A stretch of 64,000 bases of DNA from Xanthomonas campestris pv. badrii (GCF_012848175.1 NZ_CP051651.1:3348001-3412000), one strand, 5' to 3'; counted from the stretch's first letter, positions 20,856-30,721 are shown. Translations and numbers: made by a program. Notes: a model not told the origin generated them from the sequence alone.

Positions 20856-20875
20856 AGCCCGCGTCGAGGCGGGCT
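20856..20875 (-). terminator. Terminator after rpoZ
   Basis: The hairpin AGCCCGC/GCGGGCT with loop CTCGAC is followed on the minus strand by GTTTTCGTTC. It lies 26 nt after the rpoZ stop and about 80 nt before the spoT start, so it may attenuate rather than block spoT transcription. Confidence 0.7.
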
Positions 20876-20901
20876 GTCCGGATCACTGCAGGTGCCAGCG
20901 A

Positions 20902-21201
20902 TCAGTCGTCGTTCTTGGACATGTCTTCGTCGGCAACCACTTCGGCGGCGGCCCATTCCAGCGCTTCGCGCTCGGCACGCTCGCGCTCGGCCTTCTCGAC
21001 TTCATCGATCAGCGCATTGTCGATCCGGCGGGCAGCGATCTCGCGCAGCGCCATTACGGTGGGCTTGTCGCTGGCATCGGCGTTCTCGATCAGCGGCTGC
21101 ACGCCGTTGGCGAGCTGACGGGCACGCTTGGAGGCCATCATGACCAGCTCGAAACGGTTGTTCACGACTTCCAGGCAATCTTCTACGGTAATGCGGGCCA
21201 T
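20902..21201 (-). CDS. rpoZ: RNA polymerase omega subunit
   Basis: The small subunit that helps assemble and stabilise RNA polymerase and forms one ppGpp-binding site. The 99-residue product begins [20 protein letters not shown] and keeps [11 protein letters not shown] and [14 protein letters not shown]. The C-terminal tail is acidic. ATG 21201 was chosen as the start because the family begins here; the longer open frame upstream is shadow. It lies between gmk and spoT, the usual order. Confidence 0.97.
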   Translation of the reverse strand: MARITVEDCLEVVNNRFELVMMASKRARQLANGVQPLIENADASDKPTVMALREIAARRIDNALIDEVEKAERERAEREALEWAAAEVVADEDMSKNDD

Positions 21202-21488
21202 GCGGGCTCCCGGCGACCAGCAACGGCCGCGCATCGAATGAGGGAAAGGGGGCGGAGTGTACGCCTGCCCTGCGGGGCGGGCAACCGGTGACCGTTCAGT
21301 TTCCTTTGAAATCAGCGACTTGAACCATGCCGATCGACCCTGCCGGACGTACCGGTGCGCAGAACGGCATGCCCCACTCTTGCGTCCTGGGCGCAAATGG
21401 CCACGGCGCCCGCCAACCCGGAACAGGCGATCCCACTGCGCCGCGCATGCCCGCTTGCGGGCCGCCGGCGACAGCGACTCAGCCGCTC

Positions 21489-22100
21489 TCAGTCCAGCAA
21501 GGCCTGGATCAGCTGCGCGTGCCGCTGCTGCTGGGCCTGCCGACGCAAGCGGCTGGCGGTGAAGATGGCGCACATCTCCGACACCGCGGTGTCGAAGGTT
21601 TCGTTGATGATGACGTAGTCGAACTCTTCGAAATGCAGCATCTCTTCGCGCGCGGCGGCCAGGCGCTGCGCCATCACGTCCTCGCTGTCCTGACCGCGTT
21701 TGCGCATGCGCTCGTCCAGCGCCTGGCGCGATGGCGGCAGGATGAACACGCTCACCGCATCGGGCACCTTCTGGCGCACCTGGCGCGCGCCCTGCCAATC
21801 GATCTCCAGCAGCACGTCGTGGCCGGCGGCCAGTTGCGGCTCCACCGACTGCCGCGCGGTGCCCTTCCAGTCGCCGTGCACCAGCGCGTACTCGAAGAAA
21901 TCACCCGCTTCGATCATGCCCTGGAACTCGTCGGCAGAGACGAAATGGTAGTGCTCGGCATGCCGCTCGCCCGGCCGCGGCGCGCGCGAGGTGAACGAGA
22001 TCGACAAGGCGATCTTCGGGTCGCGTGCCAGGGTGGCGTTGACGATGCTGCTCTTGCCGGCGCCCGAGGGGGCCGCAACGATATAGAGAGTGCCGCGCAT
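21489..22100 (-). CDS. gmk: Guanylate kinase
   Basis: Phosphorylates GMP to GDP with ATP. The 203-residue product has the P-loop in [17 protein letters not shown], the GMP-binding [20 protein letters not shown], and the lid-region Arg residues. ATG 22100 was chosen as the start ([13 protein letters not shown]); the long frame upstream crosses an intergenic repeat and part of yicC. The 287 bases between gmk and rpoZ contain no gene that I can support. Confidence 0.96.
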   Translation of the reverse strand: MRGTLYIVAAPSGAGKSSIVNATLARDPKIALSISFTSRAPRPGERHAEHYHFVSADEFQGMIEAGDFFEYALVHGDWKGTARQSVEPQLAAGHDVLLEIDWQGARQVRQKVPDAVSVFILPPSRQALDERMRKRGQDSEDVMAQRLAAAREEMLHFEEFDYVIINETFDTAVSEMCAIFTASRLRRQAQQQRHAQLIQALLD

Positions 22101-22103
22101 TTT

Positions 22104-22212
22104 AGGGAATAGGGAGTCGAGAATAGGGAATGGGGCACCGCGCCAAGCAGGCAGGCCGAGGGGTGAATCGTACCTGCTTTGACGATTCCCCATTCCCGAT
22201 TGCCTATTCCCG
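22104..22212. repeat. Paired GGGAAT/ATTCCC intergenic repeat
   Basis: The left arm (AGGGAATAGGGAGTCGAGAA) and the right arm from about 22179 (TGACGATTCCCCATTCCCGA) are inverted around a spacer of about 50 bp. It fills the gap between yicC and gmk. It belongs to the same family as the repeats at 12195, 38556 and 62496. Confidence 0.8.
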
Positions 22213-22213
22213 G

Positions 22214-23074
22214 CTACTCGATGTTCTGCACCTGCTCGCGGATTTGGTCGATCAACACCTTCAGATCCACTGCGGCGTTGGAGGTGCGGCTGTCCACCGA
22301 CTTGGAGCCCAGCGTGTTGGCTTCGCGGTTGAACTCCTGCAGCAGGAAATCCAGGCGGCGGCCCACCGGTTCGCGCTGCTTGAGCACGCGGCGGATCTCG
22401 CCGATGTGGCTGGACAGCCGGTCCAGTTCCTCGTCCACATCGAGCTTCTGCAGCCACAGCACCAGCTCCTGCTCGGCACGGCCCGGATCCACCGGATGCG
22501 GCAGGTCGGCCAGGCGTGCGGCCAGCTTGGAGCGCTGGCCTTCGCGGATCACCGGGATCAGGCTGCGCACCTCGGCAGCGATGCGCTCGATCGCATCCAC
22601 CCGTTCGCTGATCGCCTCGGCCAGCTTGGCACCCTCACGCTCGCGTGCGCCCACGAAGCTGTCCACCACTTCGTCCAGCAGCGCCAGCGCCTGCGCCTGC
22701 AGGGCCGGTGCATCCACGTCCTGCACCTGCAGCACGCCGGGCAGCTGCAGCAGCTCGGTGAAGCCGACCTGCAGCTTGGGGAACATGCCGTCAAGGCGCG
22801 TGGCCAGTGCGCCCAGTTCCTGCAGCAGCGCTTCGTTCACGGCCAGGGACTGCGCATGCTCCGGCGCGCGCAGGCGCAGCGTCAGGTCCAGCTTGCCGCG
22901 GCTGTTCTTCGCCGCCACGCGTTCGCGCAGCAACGGCTCCAGCGCACGCAACTCCTCCGGCAAGCGGGTGCCGACCTCCAGAAAGCGGTGGTTGACCGAG
23001 CGCAGTTCGCAGCCCAGCGTCCCCCAGGGCGTGATGCGTTCGCCACTGGCGAATGCGGTCATGCTTCGGATCAT
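22214..23074 (-). CDS. yicC: YicC family endoribonuclease
   Basis: The 286-residue product begins MIRSMTAFASGE, the family hallmark. It contains ELRSVNHRFLEVGTRLPEEL and ends DQIREQVQNIE. Escherichia coli YicC is an endoribonuclease involved in small-RNA turnover and stationary-phase growth. The start is ATG 23074; a TTG six bases earlier (MTMIRS) is less likely. It is divergent from rph and upstream of gmk. Confidence 0.93.
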   Translation of the reverse strand: MIRSMTAFASGERITPWGTLGCELRSVNHRFLEVGTRLPEELRALEPLLRERVAAKNSRGKLDLTLRLRAPEHAQSLAVNEALLQELGALATRLDGMFPKLQVGFTELLQLPGVLQVQDVDAPALQAQALALLDEVVDSFVGAREREGAKLAEAISERVDAIERIAAEVRSLIPVIREGQRSKLAARLADLPHPVDPGRAEQELVLWLQKLDVDEELDRLSSHIGEIRRVLKQREPVGRRLDFLLQEFNREANTLGSKSVDSRTSNAAVDLKVLIDQIREQVQNIE

Positions 23075-23179
23075 CGTCAATCCCGTTCCATCAAAGCGCG
23101 AATGGTACCCTAGCCGCCCGCGCTGGCTGACCGCCCCGCCACGCGCCGACCGACCACCTCCCGACTTCCGGACTCACGC

Positions 23180-23905
23180 ATGACCTTTTCCCGTCCCAGC
23201 GGCCGCATGGCCGATCAGCTGCGCCCGGTGCGCATCGAACGCGCCTTCACCCGCCATGCCGAAGGCTCGGTGCTGGTGAGCTTCGGCGACACCCGCGTGC
23301 TGTGCACCGCCAGCGTGGAAAACCGCGTGCCGAACTTCCTGCGCGGCAAGGGCGAAGGCTGGGTCACCGCCGAATACGGCATGCTGCCGCGCTCCACCCA
23401 CACCCGCTCCGACCGCGAAGCCGCGCGCGGCAAGCAGGGCGGGCGCACGCTGGAAATCCAGCGCCTGATCGGCCGCGCATTGCGCGCCTGCGTGGATCGC
23501 AATGCCCTGGGCGAGCGCACCATCACCCTGGACTGCGACGTGTTGCAGGCCGATGGCGGCACCCGCACCGCGGCCATCACCGGTGCCTACGTGGCGCTGG
23601 CCGATGCGGTGAACCTGCTGATCAAGCGAGGCGACATCAAGAAGCACCCGCTGATCGGCGCGGTGGCGGCGGTGTCGGTGGGCATCTACCGCGGCGAGCC
23701 GGTGTTGGACCTGGATTACCCGGAAGACAGCGACTGCGACACCGACATGAACGTGGTGATGAATGACGGCGGCGGCTTCATCGAGCTGCAGGGCACCGCC
23801 GAAGGCCATGCCTTCCGCCGCGAAGAACTCGATGCGCTGCTGACGCTGGCCGAAAAAGGCATGGGCGAACTGTTCGCGCTGCAACGCGCCGCGCTGGCCG
23901 GATGA
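23180..23905 (+). CDS. rph: Ribonuclease PH
   Basis: Phosphorolytic 3'-5' exoribonuclease that trims tRNA 3' ends. The 241-residue product begins [20 protein letters not shown]. It holds [14 protein letters not shown], the substrate-binding region with [20 protein letters not shown], and the catalytic [18 protein letters not shown]. It overlaps the VOC gene by 4 nt and probably heads a small operon through hemW. Confidence 0.96.
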   Translation: MTFSRPSGRMADQLRPVRIERAFTRHAEGSVLVSFGDTRVLCTASVENRVPNFLRGKGEGWVTAEYGMLPRSTHTRSDREAARGKQGGRTLEIQRLIGRALRACVDRNALGERTITLDCDVLQADGGTRTAAITGAYVALADAVNLLIKRGDIKKHPLIGAVAAVSVGIYRGEPVLDLDYPEDSDCDTDMNVVMNDGGGFIELQGTAEGHAFRREELDALLTLAEKGMGELFALQRAALAG

Positions 23906-24294
23906 AGCGCCGCATCGCCCTGACCACGCTGCTGGTCGCCGACTACGACGCGGCCATCGCCTGGTACGCCGGCGCGCTGGGCTTCCAGGTGCGGGAAGAC
24001 CGTGCACTGGGCGACGGCAAGCGCTGGGTGGTGATCGGTCCGGGCGGCGCAGACGCCGCCGCCCTGCTGCTCGCGCAGCCGGCCGATGCGGCGCAGCGCG
24101 CACGCATCGGCGACCAGACCGGTGGACGGGTGGATCATTTCCTCTACACCGACGACTTCTGGCGCGACCACGCGGCGATGCAGGCGTTTGGCGTGGAATT
24201 TCTGGAAACCCCGCGCGAAGAACCGTACGGCACGGTCGCGGTGTTCCGCGACCTGTACGGCACCAAGTGGGATCTGCTGGAGCCTGTGCAATGA
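23902..24294 (+). CDS. VOC family (glyoxalase-like) protein
   Basis: A 130-residue single-domain protein with the beta-alpha-beta-beta-beta pattern of the vicinal oxygen chelate fold, for example [20 protein letters not shown] at the N-terminus and [19 protein letters not shown] at the C-terminus. The last part holds the usual metal-ligand strand ([11 protein letters not shown]). It overlaps rph and rdgB by 4 nt each, which suggests coupled translation. Substrate unknown; this family includes glyoxalases, dioxygenases and resistance proteins. Confidence 0.88.
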   Translation: MKRRIALTTLLVADYDAAIAWYAGALGFQVREDRALGDGKRWVVIGPGGADAAALLLAQPADAAQRARIGDQTGGRVDHFLYTDDFWRDHAAMQAFGVEFLETPREEPYGTVAVFRDLYGTKWDLLEPVQ

Positions 24295-24890
24295 AGCAAC
24301 TGGTATTGGCCAGCGGCAACGCCGGCAAGCTGGAAGAACTGCGTGCCATGCTGGCCGGCCTGCCGCTGCGCATCGTGGCGCAGGGCGAGCTGGGCGTGGA
24401 CGAGGTGCCGGAAACCGGCCTGACCTTCGTCGAGAACGCCTTGATCAAGGCCCGCCACGCCAGCGCGGTGACCGGCCTGCCGGCACTGGCCGACGACTCG
24501 GGCCTGATCGTCGATGCACTGGGCGGCGCACCCGGCCTGTACAGCGCGCGCTATGCCGGCAGTCCCACCAATGCACACGCCAACAATGCGAAATTGCTCG
24601 AGGCCATGCGCGAGGTGCCGGCCGAGCGCCGCAGCGCGCGTTTCTATGCGGTGATCGTGCTGCTGCGCCATCCGGAAGATCCGCAACCGCTGATCGCCGA
24701 AGGCAGCTGGGAAGGCGTGATCACCACCGCGCCGCGCGGCGACGGTGGGTTCGGCTACAACCCGGTGTTCCTGGACCCGGCGCACGGCCTGACCGCCGCA
24801 GAAATGGACAGCGATCTGAAGAACCGCCTGAGCCATCGCGCGGTGGCGCTGGCCACGCTGCAGCACAAGCTGCATGCGCTGGCGCTGTGA
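24291..24890 (+). CDS. rdgB: XTP/dITP pyrophosphatase (RdgB/HAM1)
   Basis: Removes non-canonical purine nucleotides (ITP, dITP, XTP) from the pool. The 199-residue product has the N-terminal LVLASGNAGKLEELRAML, the metal site region ADDSGLIVDALGGAPGLYSA, and the base-recognition FGYNPVF and SHRAVAL segments. ATG 24291 overlaps the VOC gene by 4 nt. Confidence 0.96.
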   Translation: MKQLVLASGNAGKLEELRAMLAGLPLRIVAQGELGVDEVPETGLTFVENALIKARHASAVTGLPALADDSGLIVDALGGAPGLYSARYAGSPTNAHANNAKLLEAMREVPAERRSARFYAVIVLLRHPEDPQPLIAEGSWEGVITTAPRGDGGFGYNPVFLDPAHGLTAAEMDSDLKNRLSHRAVALATLQHKLHALAL

Positions 24891-24905
24891 CCAACGCCTC
24901 GTGTC

Positions 24906-26063
24906 ATGCCTGAGCTGATTCCCCCGCCGCTCTCGCTCTATGTGCACCTGCCCTGGTGCGTGCGCAAATGCCCGTACTGCGATTTCAATTCGCATGCGGC
25001 CAAGGGTGCGTTGCCGTTCGAAGACTACGTGGATGCGCTGATCCGCGATCTGGACGCGGATCTGCCGCTGGTCTGGGGCCGGGTGGTGCATTCGGTGTTC
25101 TTCGGCGGCGGCACGCCCAGCCTGTTTCCGCCCGCGGCGATCGACCGTTTTCTGCAGGCCGCCGCGGCGCGGCTGCGGTTTGCGCCGAATCTGGAAATCA
25201 CCCTGGAAACCAACCCGGGCACCGCCGAACATGGCCGCTTCGAGCACTACCGCGCGGCGGGCGTGAACCGGCTGAGCTTCGGCGTGCAGAGCTTCGACGA
25301 TGTGGCGCTGCAACGGCTGGGGCGCATCCACGACAGCGGCGAGGCCGAACGTGCGATCAAGCTGGCGCAGGATGCCGGCTACGACAATGTCAATATCGAT
25401 CTGATGTACGCCCTGCCAGAGCAGACCCTGGCCCAGGCTGAGCACGACCTGGAGCGCGCCTTCGCGCTGCAGCCCACGCATCTGTCGCACTACCAGCTCA
25501 CGCTGGAGCCGAACACGGTGTTCTTCGCGCGGCCGCCCACCGGCATTCCCGACGACGATGCGGCCTGGGATATCCAGGAACATTGCCAAGCGTTGCTGGC
25601 CGAGGCCGGATATGCGCAGTACGAAGTCAGCGCCTACGCCAAACCGGGCAGGCAGTGCGCGCACAACCTCAATTACTGGCGCTTTGGCGATTACCTGGGC
25701 ATCGGCGCCGGGGCGCACGGCAAGATCAGCTCCGGTGCACAGCAGCAGGTGCTGCGGCGCTGGAAACACAAGCATCCGCAAAGCTATCTGGCCAGTGCCG
25801 GTACGGCGGCGTCGATCGGCGGCGACGACATCGTGCCGCGCGAACGGCTGCCGTTCGAATACATGCTCAACCTGCTGCGGCTGCACGAAGGCTTGCGGCT
25901 GGGCGACTTCGAAGCCTGCACCGGGCTGCCGGCCTCGGCGATTGCCGCACCGCTGGCGCGCGCGCAGGCGCAGGGTTGGCTGGTCGAGCACGACGGACGC
26001 ATGCTGCCCACCGAACTGGGCCGCCGTTTCACCAACGACGTGGTCGAGCTGTTCCTGGACTGA
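24906..26063 (+). CDS. hemW: Heme chaperone HemW (radical SAM)
   Basis: The 385-residue product is a radical SAM protein with the cluster motif CVRKCPYCDF at about residues 16-25, then FFGGGTPSLF, the SAM-binding stretch NRLSFGVQSFDD, and a C-terminal HemN-like domain. The CxxxCxxC spacing and lack of an N-terminal extension fit HemW, which binds and transfers heme, rather than HemN. It is 15 nt after rdgB, so likely the same operon. Confidence 0.93.
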   Translation: MPELIPPPLSLYVHLPWCVRKCPYCDFNSHAAKGALPFEDYVDALIRDLDADLPLVWGRVVHSVFFGGGTPSLFPPAAIDRFLQAAAARLRFAPNLEITLETNPGTAEHGRFEHYRAAGVNRLSFGVQSFDDVALQRLGRIHDSGEAERAIKLAQDAGYDNVNIDLMYALPEQTLAQAEHDLERAFALQPTHLSHYQLTLEPNTVFFARPPTGIPDDDAAWDIQEHCQALLAEAGYAQYEVSAYAKPGRQCAHNLNYWRFGDYLGIGAGAHGKISSGAQQQVLRRWKHKHPQSYLASAGTAASIGGDDIVPRERLPFEYMLNLLRLHEGLRLGDFEACTGLPASAIAAPLARAQAQGWLVEHDGRMLPTELGRRFTNDVVELFLD

Positions 26064-26175
26064 TCGCCGCGCAACAGGTGAGCTGCATGCAGCGCGCCAG
26101 CCACTGCACGCCGGTTCGCTGGGCGACGGAAAAACATGCTACATAGCTCACGCTTCGAACCGAGCCCGCCCCCGG

Positions 26176-28578
26176 ATGTCCACGCCCGCCTCTTCCCTGC
26201 AGCCCACGCTCAGCGGCCCGATCGCCGAAGCGCCCGTGTCCGCGCGCGGCCGGCGCCTGCTCGGCATGTTGCATGCGCACTGCGTGCAGGCGCTTGGCGG
26301 ACCGTTACGGCTGACCATCGTCGAGCTGGAGCGCGAGCTGCTGCACCAGGCCGAACATGCGCGCAATAGTCAGATCCAGGCCGACACCTATGCGCAGACA
26401 CGCGGGCTGCGCGATCACATCGAGCGCTTTCCCCAGCGCTTCCTGCAGGAACTGGCGCAGGACCTGTCCAGCCTGCACACACGCCCTGCGTTGATGCCGC
26501 CGCCGGATGCGTCGGCGCATCCGCAGATGCTCACGCTGGTGGAAGACACCGAGATCGACCGCGACATCGTGCTCAGCGAGATCGCCCGGCGCGAAACCTA
26601 CCGGCGCGCCGATGCACTGCAATTGCTCGCGCAGCGGCTGGCGGTGATCGGCGCGGTGCCCGAGTTCGAATTGGAAGCCCTGCCACTCGGGCCGTACGCG
26701 CTGTGCCGGATCCTGCGCGAATGCGGCCACGCGCTCGGGCTCAACCTGGATGGGCAGCTGACCCTGTACAAGGTGTTCGAGCGCCAGGTCATGGACCGGC
26801 TGGGCGATCTGTTCGAGCGCGCCAACAGCGCCCTGGAACACGAGGGCATCCTGCCGGGGCTGATCTATCACCCGTATCTGGTCAAACCCACCCAGGTCCA
26901 GACCCGGCGCACGGCCCCGGCTGCTGCAGCCGTGCCCAAGGAGGCTACCGCGCGCAGCAACGCACACCGTGCAGGGCGGCCGGCCACCGGCTGGAGTGGC
27001 GCAGCCGCACCGACCGCCTGGCAGAGCGCCCTGCTCGATCCGCAGGGCGCAGCCGCTGCACCACCGGCTGCCGCCACCAATGGCGCAGCGGCCGGCTCAC
27101 CGGCACTGGCCGATGCCGCGCAGGCGCTCGGTGGCCTGCTGTCCTCGGCACGCCAGGCACAGCTCGCCGGCAACGCACCCCAGGGCGCCGCACCCGGCAG
27201 CCTGCTGCAGGCCGCCGCGGCACAGCCTGCCGCACCGCCCGCTGCGGCGGCCTCGGTTGCCGTGCCCAAGGCCGCGCTCGGCCAGGCACTGGCCAGCCTG
27301 CAAGGCGCCTTGCGTGCGCAGGCAAACCCGGCTTCGCCAGCCAGCGGGATCGCTGCGGTCCAGCGTCAGGTGCTGGAGATGCTGCGTGCCCAACATGGGC
27401 CTACCGCGGCGCTGTCGCCGCAGGACACCGACACCTTCGACCTGCTCGGCCTGCTGTATGCGCAGATGCAGCGCGAGGTGCGCGCACACACCCCGGCGCA
27501 GGCGCTGCTGGCCAAATTGCAGGTGCCGGTGGTGCGCGCCGCGCTGACCGACACGCATTTTTTCGTGCGCGACCAACACCCGGTGCGCGAGTTGCTCAAC
27601 ACCGTGGCCGAGTCCGGCGCGGTGTGGCTGGGCGACGAGGACATCGACCCGCAGCTGCTGCACAAGCTGGGCAGCGCGGTCGACCGCATCGTCGACACCT
27701 ACCAGGGCGACGAAGCGGTGTTTGCCGCCGCCAACGACGACATCCAGGCGCATCTGCGCGCGCTCAGCCGCAAGGCCGAGGTTGCCGAACGCCGGCATGT
27801 GGATGCCGCCCGCGGCAAGGAGCGGCTGCAATCGGCCAAGCAGCAAGCCCAGGCACGCATCGAGGAGGTGTGCGAACGCAGCGCACCGCCCCGGTTCGTG
27901 CAGTCGCTGCTGCGCCAGGCCTGGTCCGACGTGCTCACCCTCACCCTGCTGCGCCAGGGCGAGCAGTCGCCCGAATGGGACGAACGCCAGGCCTTGACCG
28001 CGGGTATCGCCGAGGTCACCTGCCGCAGCAAGGGCGAGCCCATCGACACCGCGCTCGCCACCGACGTGGAAAGCGCGCTGCTGCAGGTCGGCTACCACCA
28101 CGACGAAGCGGCGGCGATCGCGCGCCGCCTGTCCACACCCGGCGGCGAGGACGAACTCACTTCGCGCACCGAGCTCACCGCCAAGCTCAAGGCGCGTGCA
28201 CGGCTGGGCGACCAGGGCGAGGGCGCAGCGCGCAAGCCGGCAACGGCGCCGCGCACGCCGGCGGAAGAGGAGTGCTACACGCAGCTGCGCAGCCTGCCGT
28301 TCGGCACCTGGTTCGAATTCACCATCAACCAGCAGGGCGACCTGCGCCGGCAGCGGCTGTCCTGGTACAGCCCGATGACCGACCACGCGCTGTTCGTCAA
28401 TCAACGCGGGCAGAAGGTGGGCGACCACTCGCTCGACGGCCTGGCACGGCTGATGGCCGGTGGCCAGGCGCGGCTGCTGGTGGAAGAAAAATCGCGGTTG
28501 ATCGATCGCGCCTGGCACGCCACCGTGCGCACGCTGCGCAGCCTGGCCGGCCATTCCCCCACCGAGACATCGCCATGA
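26176..28578 (+). CDS. DUF1631 family protein
   Basis: An 800-residue cytoplasmic protein with no signal peptide. The N-terminal half is helical (VELERELLHQAEHARNSQIQ). The middle third is Ala/Pro-rich and low in complexity (about residues 240-370). The C-terminal part carries the DUF1631 pattern, including LRSLPFGTWFEFTINQQGDL and RQRLSWYSPMTDHALFVNQR. ATG 26176 was chosen as the start; the frame continues upstream within hemW only as shadow. It overlaps the PilZ gene by 4 nt (ATGA). The tight coupling suggests the two work together, perhaps in cyclic di-GMP signalling; this is inference. Confidence 0.9.
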   Translation: MSTPASSLQPTLSGPIAEAPVSARGRRLLGMLHAHCVQALGGPLRLTIVELERELLHQAEHARNSQIQADTYAQTRGLRDHIERFPQRFLQELAQDLSSLHTRPALMPPPDASAHPQMLTLVEDTEIDRDIVLSEIARRETYRRADALQLLAQRLAVIGAVPEFELEALPLGPYALCRILRECGHALGLNLDGQLTLYKVFERQVMDRLGDLFERANSALEHEGILPGLIYHPYLVKPTQVQTRRTAPAAAAVPKEATARSNAHRAGRPATGWSGAAAPTAWQSALLDPQGAAAAPPAAATNGAAAGSPALADAAQALGGLLSSARQAQLAGNAPQGAAPGSLLQAAAAQPAAPPAAAASVAVPKAALGQALASLQGALRAQANPASPASGIAAVQRQVLEMLRAQHGPTAALSPQDTDTFDLLGLLYAQMQREVRAHTPAQALLAKLQVPVVRAALTDTHFFVRDQHPVRELLNTVAESGAVWLGDEDIDPQLLHKLGSAVDRIVDTYQGDEAVFAAANDDIQAHLRALSRKAEVAERRHVDAARGKERLQSAKQQAQARIEEVCERSAPPRFVQSLLRQAWSDVLTLTLLRQGEQSPEWDERQALTAGIAEVTCRSKGEPIDTALATDVESALLQVGYHHDEAAAIARRLSTPGGEDELTSRTELTAKLKARARLGDQGEGAARKPATAPRTPAEEECYTQLRSLPFGTWFEFTINQQGDLRRQRLSWYSPMTDHALFVNQRGQKVGDHSLDGLARLMAGGQARLLVEEKSRLIDRAWHATVRTLRSLAGHSPTETSP

Positions 28579-28922
28579 TCCAGGACACCCGCCGCGCGCC
28601 GCGCCGCCAGCCCAGCGACCTGGTGCCGGTCATCGACATGCTCAGCGAGGCGCAGATCGGCCGCGTCGGCAACGTGTCCGAAACCGGCATGCTGCTGCTG
28701 GCTTCGGTTCCGCTGCACGACGATGCGCTGTACCAACTGCGCTTCAGCCTGCCCGAACGCATCGGCCGCGCCACCGAGATCGATGTCGGCGTGCACCTGC
28801 TGTGGTCGGACGCGGCGCACGCGCCCGGCCAGGCCTGGGCCGGCTTTCGGTTCCTGAGCATGTCCGAGCCGCATCGCCTGCGCCTGCGCGCCTGGATCGC
28901 CGAAGAGCACATGGCCGGCTGA
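28575..28922 (+). CDS. PilZ-domain cyclic di-GMP receptor
   Basis: A 115-residue single PilZ domain. The RxxxR motif is in DTRRAPRRQ near the N-terminus and the D/NxSxxG motif is NVSETGMLL. Both are needed for cyclic di-GMP binding, so this is expected to be a true receptor. It is translationally coupled to the DUF1631 gene. Its last bases and stop codon lie inside one end of a MITE-like repeat (28919-29004), so the C-terminus may have been set by the insertion. Confidence 0.92.
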   Translation: MIQDTRRAPRRQPSDLVPVIDMLSEAQIGRVGNVSETGMLLLASVPLHDDALYQLRFSLPERIGRATEIDVGVHLLWSDAAHAPGQAWAGFRFLSMSEPHRLRLRAWIAEEHMAG

Positions 28923-29004
28923 GAGTGACTATCAAAACGACTGCGCGCACCGGCAGGCCAGTGCTGGGAATCGGCGTGTACCACTCGTACAAACGGCGGT
29001 TCTG
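28919..29004. repeat. Partial copy of the MITE-like element at 58796
   Basis: It starts CTGAGAGTGACTATCAAAAC, a diverged form of the terminal repeat at 58796-58944. It shares GACTGCGC and then GGAATCGGCGTGTACCACTC with that element read in reverse. Homology fades near 29004, so about half the element is present. The first bases hold the stop codon of the PilZ gene. Confidence 0.75.
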
Positions 29005-29104
29005 AGTAGGTAGACACCTGTCCGGTTCACTGGCACCCCGCAAGGCATACTCAAGTGTCCACGACACGTCCGCCATTCATCGGGATTGACACCTGTGGCT
29101 TTGG

Positions 29105-30721
29105 CTAACCAGGTACATCTGAACGGACTTTTTCCCGAAGCCAGGCGTTTTCGGCGGCATTCTTGCGATTCTGATAATCTGCAGCAAGTTCGTTATACCT
29201 TATCATCTGAGCCACATGCGCATCATCGCCGGGCCCTGTTTCCGCGTCCCAAAATGGATCATTTTCGAACGACTTCATCAATGCATCGTATTCATCGGCA
29301 TACAGCTGCTTGATCCCTGTTCTCCACGTCTCGTTAGCCAACAGAAAGTCGTCGAATGTATCCTTATCTCGTTCACGCGCGCGAACGGAGCTTGCCAGCG
29401 TTGCAATATCGTCTTTGGTCAACACACTGACGATATTGAATATCATTGATGAGGGCACGTTCGGCAGATCAAGCTCCTCACGCAACATCACCTTGGCATG
29501 CATCATCGTTTCTACCGGTTCATCTGTAAGCATCTTCAACTTATTCGCAAGCTCCGCTCTCCTGAGTGCTTGCTCTTCACTTACTGGTGGTAGCCGATGA
29601 TAATTTTGCGAATTCTGAGCGATATATTGCATCCACTGAACAAGATTTTGCGACACGGGGTCACTCGGCATGGGTTCAATTTGCCCTGACTGGTACCTCG
29701 CAACAATGTCGGAACACACCTGCCAAACTTCCTGCGCAAACATCGCGTCTGAATGTCCTGATTGATCAATCCTGGCCATCAGCTCGCCGATCCTCGAATC
29801 AAATGGAGCCAGTTGCGGCCAATTCTGCGCCAGGGTTGAAAAGCCGAGTTGCATAGCCGTCAAGCAGGCCTGTCGTTGAACTTCATTCGGATCCGATGCA
29901 TACCCTTCAAGCTCTGTCTTACAGGCTTCAATGGACTGGTGGATGAAACGATGCACTTCCGACTCAAGCGCATACAGGCGGAACTGCTGCCCCGCCCAAG
30001 CCTGCAACCCGGCAGCATCGATCCTTCCTTGCTTCACGGCTAGCGACAACTGGTGATTACGAACAGTATTGACAATGGCCGAAAATCCGGTTGAAACGTT
30101 GTCATGGCATGTCCCAAGCGCACTCTCAGCCATCGCAAAGACCAGCTCGCGCAATTCAGGATCTGCGGCGACGGCGTTGATCACTTCCGCTCCCAGCTGC
30201 AGCACCTCACCCTTCTCAATTTCCGACTGGTTCGCTGTTGCTTCATAGCGCTTATTGAGAAGTTCGGAAAACTGGCCCGCGTTAAACTCAGTATCGAACG
30301 CATGCGGATTTTCCAGGCACGGCTGGCCGGCATCTGTCAGCCAATGATCGATTCGCTCCCCGAGAGCGCGCGGCGACGATTCGTATGCGCCCGCCATTTG
30401 CAAATCCTCGTAGATCTGCAATGCGCGCATTGAATCTGCCCAGGCCACGATATCAACCACCTCCGCAGAGGACGGAGCCGCCGCACTGGCAGTGCCAGCC
30501 GTGTGACCGTGGGCAGGTGAAGATGACTGAGCACGGGAACGCGACGGAGACCCAGGCCGGGAAGAAAGGCCAGCCAGCGGACCGGCGCCTGGGGAAGCGG
30601 GGGTCTCGGATTGCGGCGACGAGGCGGGTCCCGCAACATGCTGCTGATACGCCGGATCATCGCCCCCCACCCGGCTCGTTGAGGGCGCACTGGAGAAAGA
30701 AGAAGTGGGGAGCCGTGACAT
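29105..30721 (-). CDS. Candidate type III effector with NEL-type E3 ubiquitin ligase domain
   Basis: A 538-residue protein. Residues 1-85 are rich in Ser, Pro and Ala (MSRLPTSSFSSAPSTSR) with no Sec signal, as in type III secretion signals. From about residue 90 on it is helical and resembles the NEL domain of IpaH/SspH ligases. The catalytic CxD appears in ESALGTCHDNVSTGFSAIVN. No leucine-rich repeats are present, unlike IpaH proteins. GC content is lower than in neighbouring genes. A PIP box at 30898-30922 points to HrpX control. The NEL call rests on the CxD context and needs a profile search, and I cannot name the Xop family. Confidence 0.75.
   Translation of the reverse strand: MSRLPTSSFSSAPSTSRVGGDDPAYQQHVAGPASSPQSETPASPGAGPLAGLSSRPGSPSRSRAQSSSPAHGHTAGTASAAAPSSAEVVDIVAWADSMRALQIYEDLQMAGAYESSPRALGERIDHWLTDAGQPCLENPHAFDTEFNAGQFSELLNKRYEATANQSEIEKGEVLQLGAEVINAVAADPELRELVFAMAESALGTCHDNVSTGFSAIVNTVRNHQLSLAVKQGRIDAAGLQAWAGQQFRLYALESEVHRFIHQSIEACKTELEGYASDPNEVQRQACLTAMQLGFSTLAQNWPQLAPFDSRIGELMARIDQSGHSDAMFAQEVWQVCSDIVARYQSGQIEPMPSDPVSQNLVQWMQYIAQNSQNYHRLPPVSEEQALRRAELANKLKMLTDEPVETMMHAKVMLREELDLPNVPSSMIFNIVSVLTKDDIATLASSVRARERDKDTFDDFLLANETWRTGIKQLYADEYDALMKSFENDPFWDAETGPGDDAHVAQMIRYNELAADYQNRKNAAENAWLREKVRSDVPG

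Noticed and set aside
25558..26175. N-terminal extension of the DUF1631 frame within hemW
   Set aside because: It overlaps hemW out of frame and has no family similarity; ATG 26176 fits better.
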